Positions 14,188 through 14,295 of a stretch of DNA of 14,295 bases are shown piece after piece. The notes under the pieces are model-generated. The model did not search any database and had not been told where the DNA came from. It was given only the letters and a program-made list of their open reading frames with translations. The stretch is from Planctomycetota bacterium (GTDB taxonomy: Bacteria > Planctomycetota > PUPC01 > JACPCR01), in assembly GCA_030740295.1 (NCBI GenBank), contig JASLXP010000669.1, positions 1 through 14,295 on the forward strand, written 5' to 3'. A program made the translations under genes and the position numbers. Position 1 is the first letter of the stretch, and each line of letters starts with the position of its first letter.

Positions 14188-14295
14188 GACCGGGTCCATG
14201 CACCGCACAAATATGCAACGAACATCATCCAATGTCGTCTGTCGTCTGAGCGTGGCTTACACGCTCTGTGCACTGCTCGTTGGGGGAGAAGCTGG

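Larger units (their letters stand above)
13892..14295. other. 400-bp end region with little recognisable content
   Basis: This stretch lies upstream of the OB-domain lipoprotein and runs to the window edge. I see no tRNA, repeat, mobile-element remnant or convincing terminator. The minus-strand promoter of the lipoprotein should lie within its first ~150 bases, but no clear -35/-10 pair stands out. Apart from the doubtful small ORF at 14020-14187, nothing is supported. Confidence 0.4.

Overview
The window looks like a chromosomal piece from a bacterium of the Planctomycetes/Verrucomicrobia/Lentisphaerae-Kiritimatiellota (PVC) group. This is inference from gene content: three S1-type sulfatases, a heparinase II/III-like lyase, a DUF4838 protein with a LamG module, and an exported FAD-dependent oxidoreductase with a golvesin/xanthan-lyase-type C-terminal module. 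That mix is typical of PVC bacteria that live on sulfated polysaccharides. No rRNA, tRNA or other phylogenetic marker is present, so the group stays provisional.

Layout. Positions 3-290 (+) are the 3' end of a GNAT acetyltransferase whose stop codon overlaps (ATGA) the start of the largest gene. That gene, 287-3706 (+), joins a complete sulfatase, a FAD_oxidored-type flavoprotein domain and a golvesin-like carbohydrate-binding-type domain in one frame. It converges on a heparinase II/III-like gene (3797-5782, -). Two related A/T-rich sequences in inverted orientation bracket the lyase gene, each about 22 bp from it. Next to the right-hand copy lies a dead fragment of a RAYT/IS200-like (Y1) transposase (5889-6056, +) with an in-frame TAG and no HUH motif. 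Then, all on the minus strand, come the DUF4838 + LamG protein (6129-9245), a heparan-N-sulfatase-like sulfatase with a very basic tail (9404-10966), a cluster of three REP-like palindromes (11023-11122), a third sulfatase with a C-A-P-N-R active-site motif (11158-12867), and a small lipoprotein with two OB-like domains (13106-13891). The last 400 bp hold at most one doubtful small ORF.

How the genes may work together. All three sulfatases have N-terminal signal sequences, as do the DUF4838 protein and the OB lipoprotein. The products are therefore expected in the periplasm, on the outer membrane or outside the cell. Sulfatases would strip sulfate esters or N-sulfates, the heparinase-like lyase would cleave uronic-acid linkages, and the DUF4838 and flavoprotein modules may act on the sugar backbone or its products. 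A sulfated, uronate-containing polysaccharide is the simplest common substrate. No transporter, SusC/D pair, regulator or sulfatase-maturing enzyme is in the window. The gaps of 158-238 bp between the minus-strand genes argue against one tight operon.

The points most worth a second look are the sulfatase-flavoprotein-golvesin fusion, the lyase gene bracketed by inverted element ends next to a dead RAYT, and the REP-like triplet with GGAG at the foot of each palindrome.
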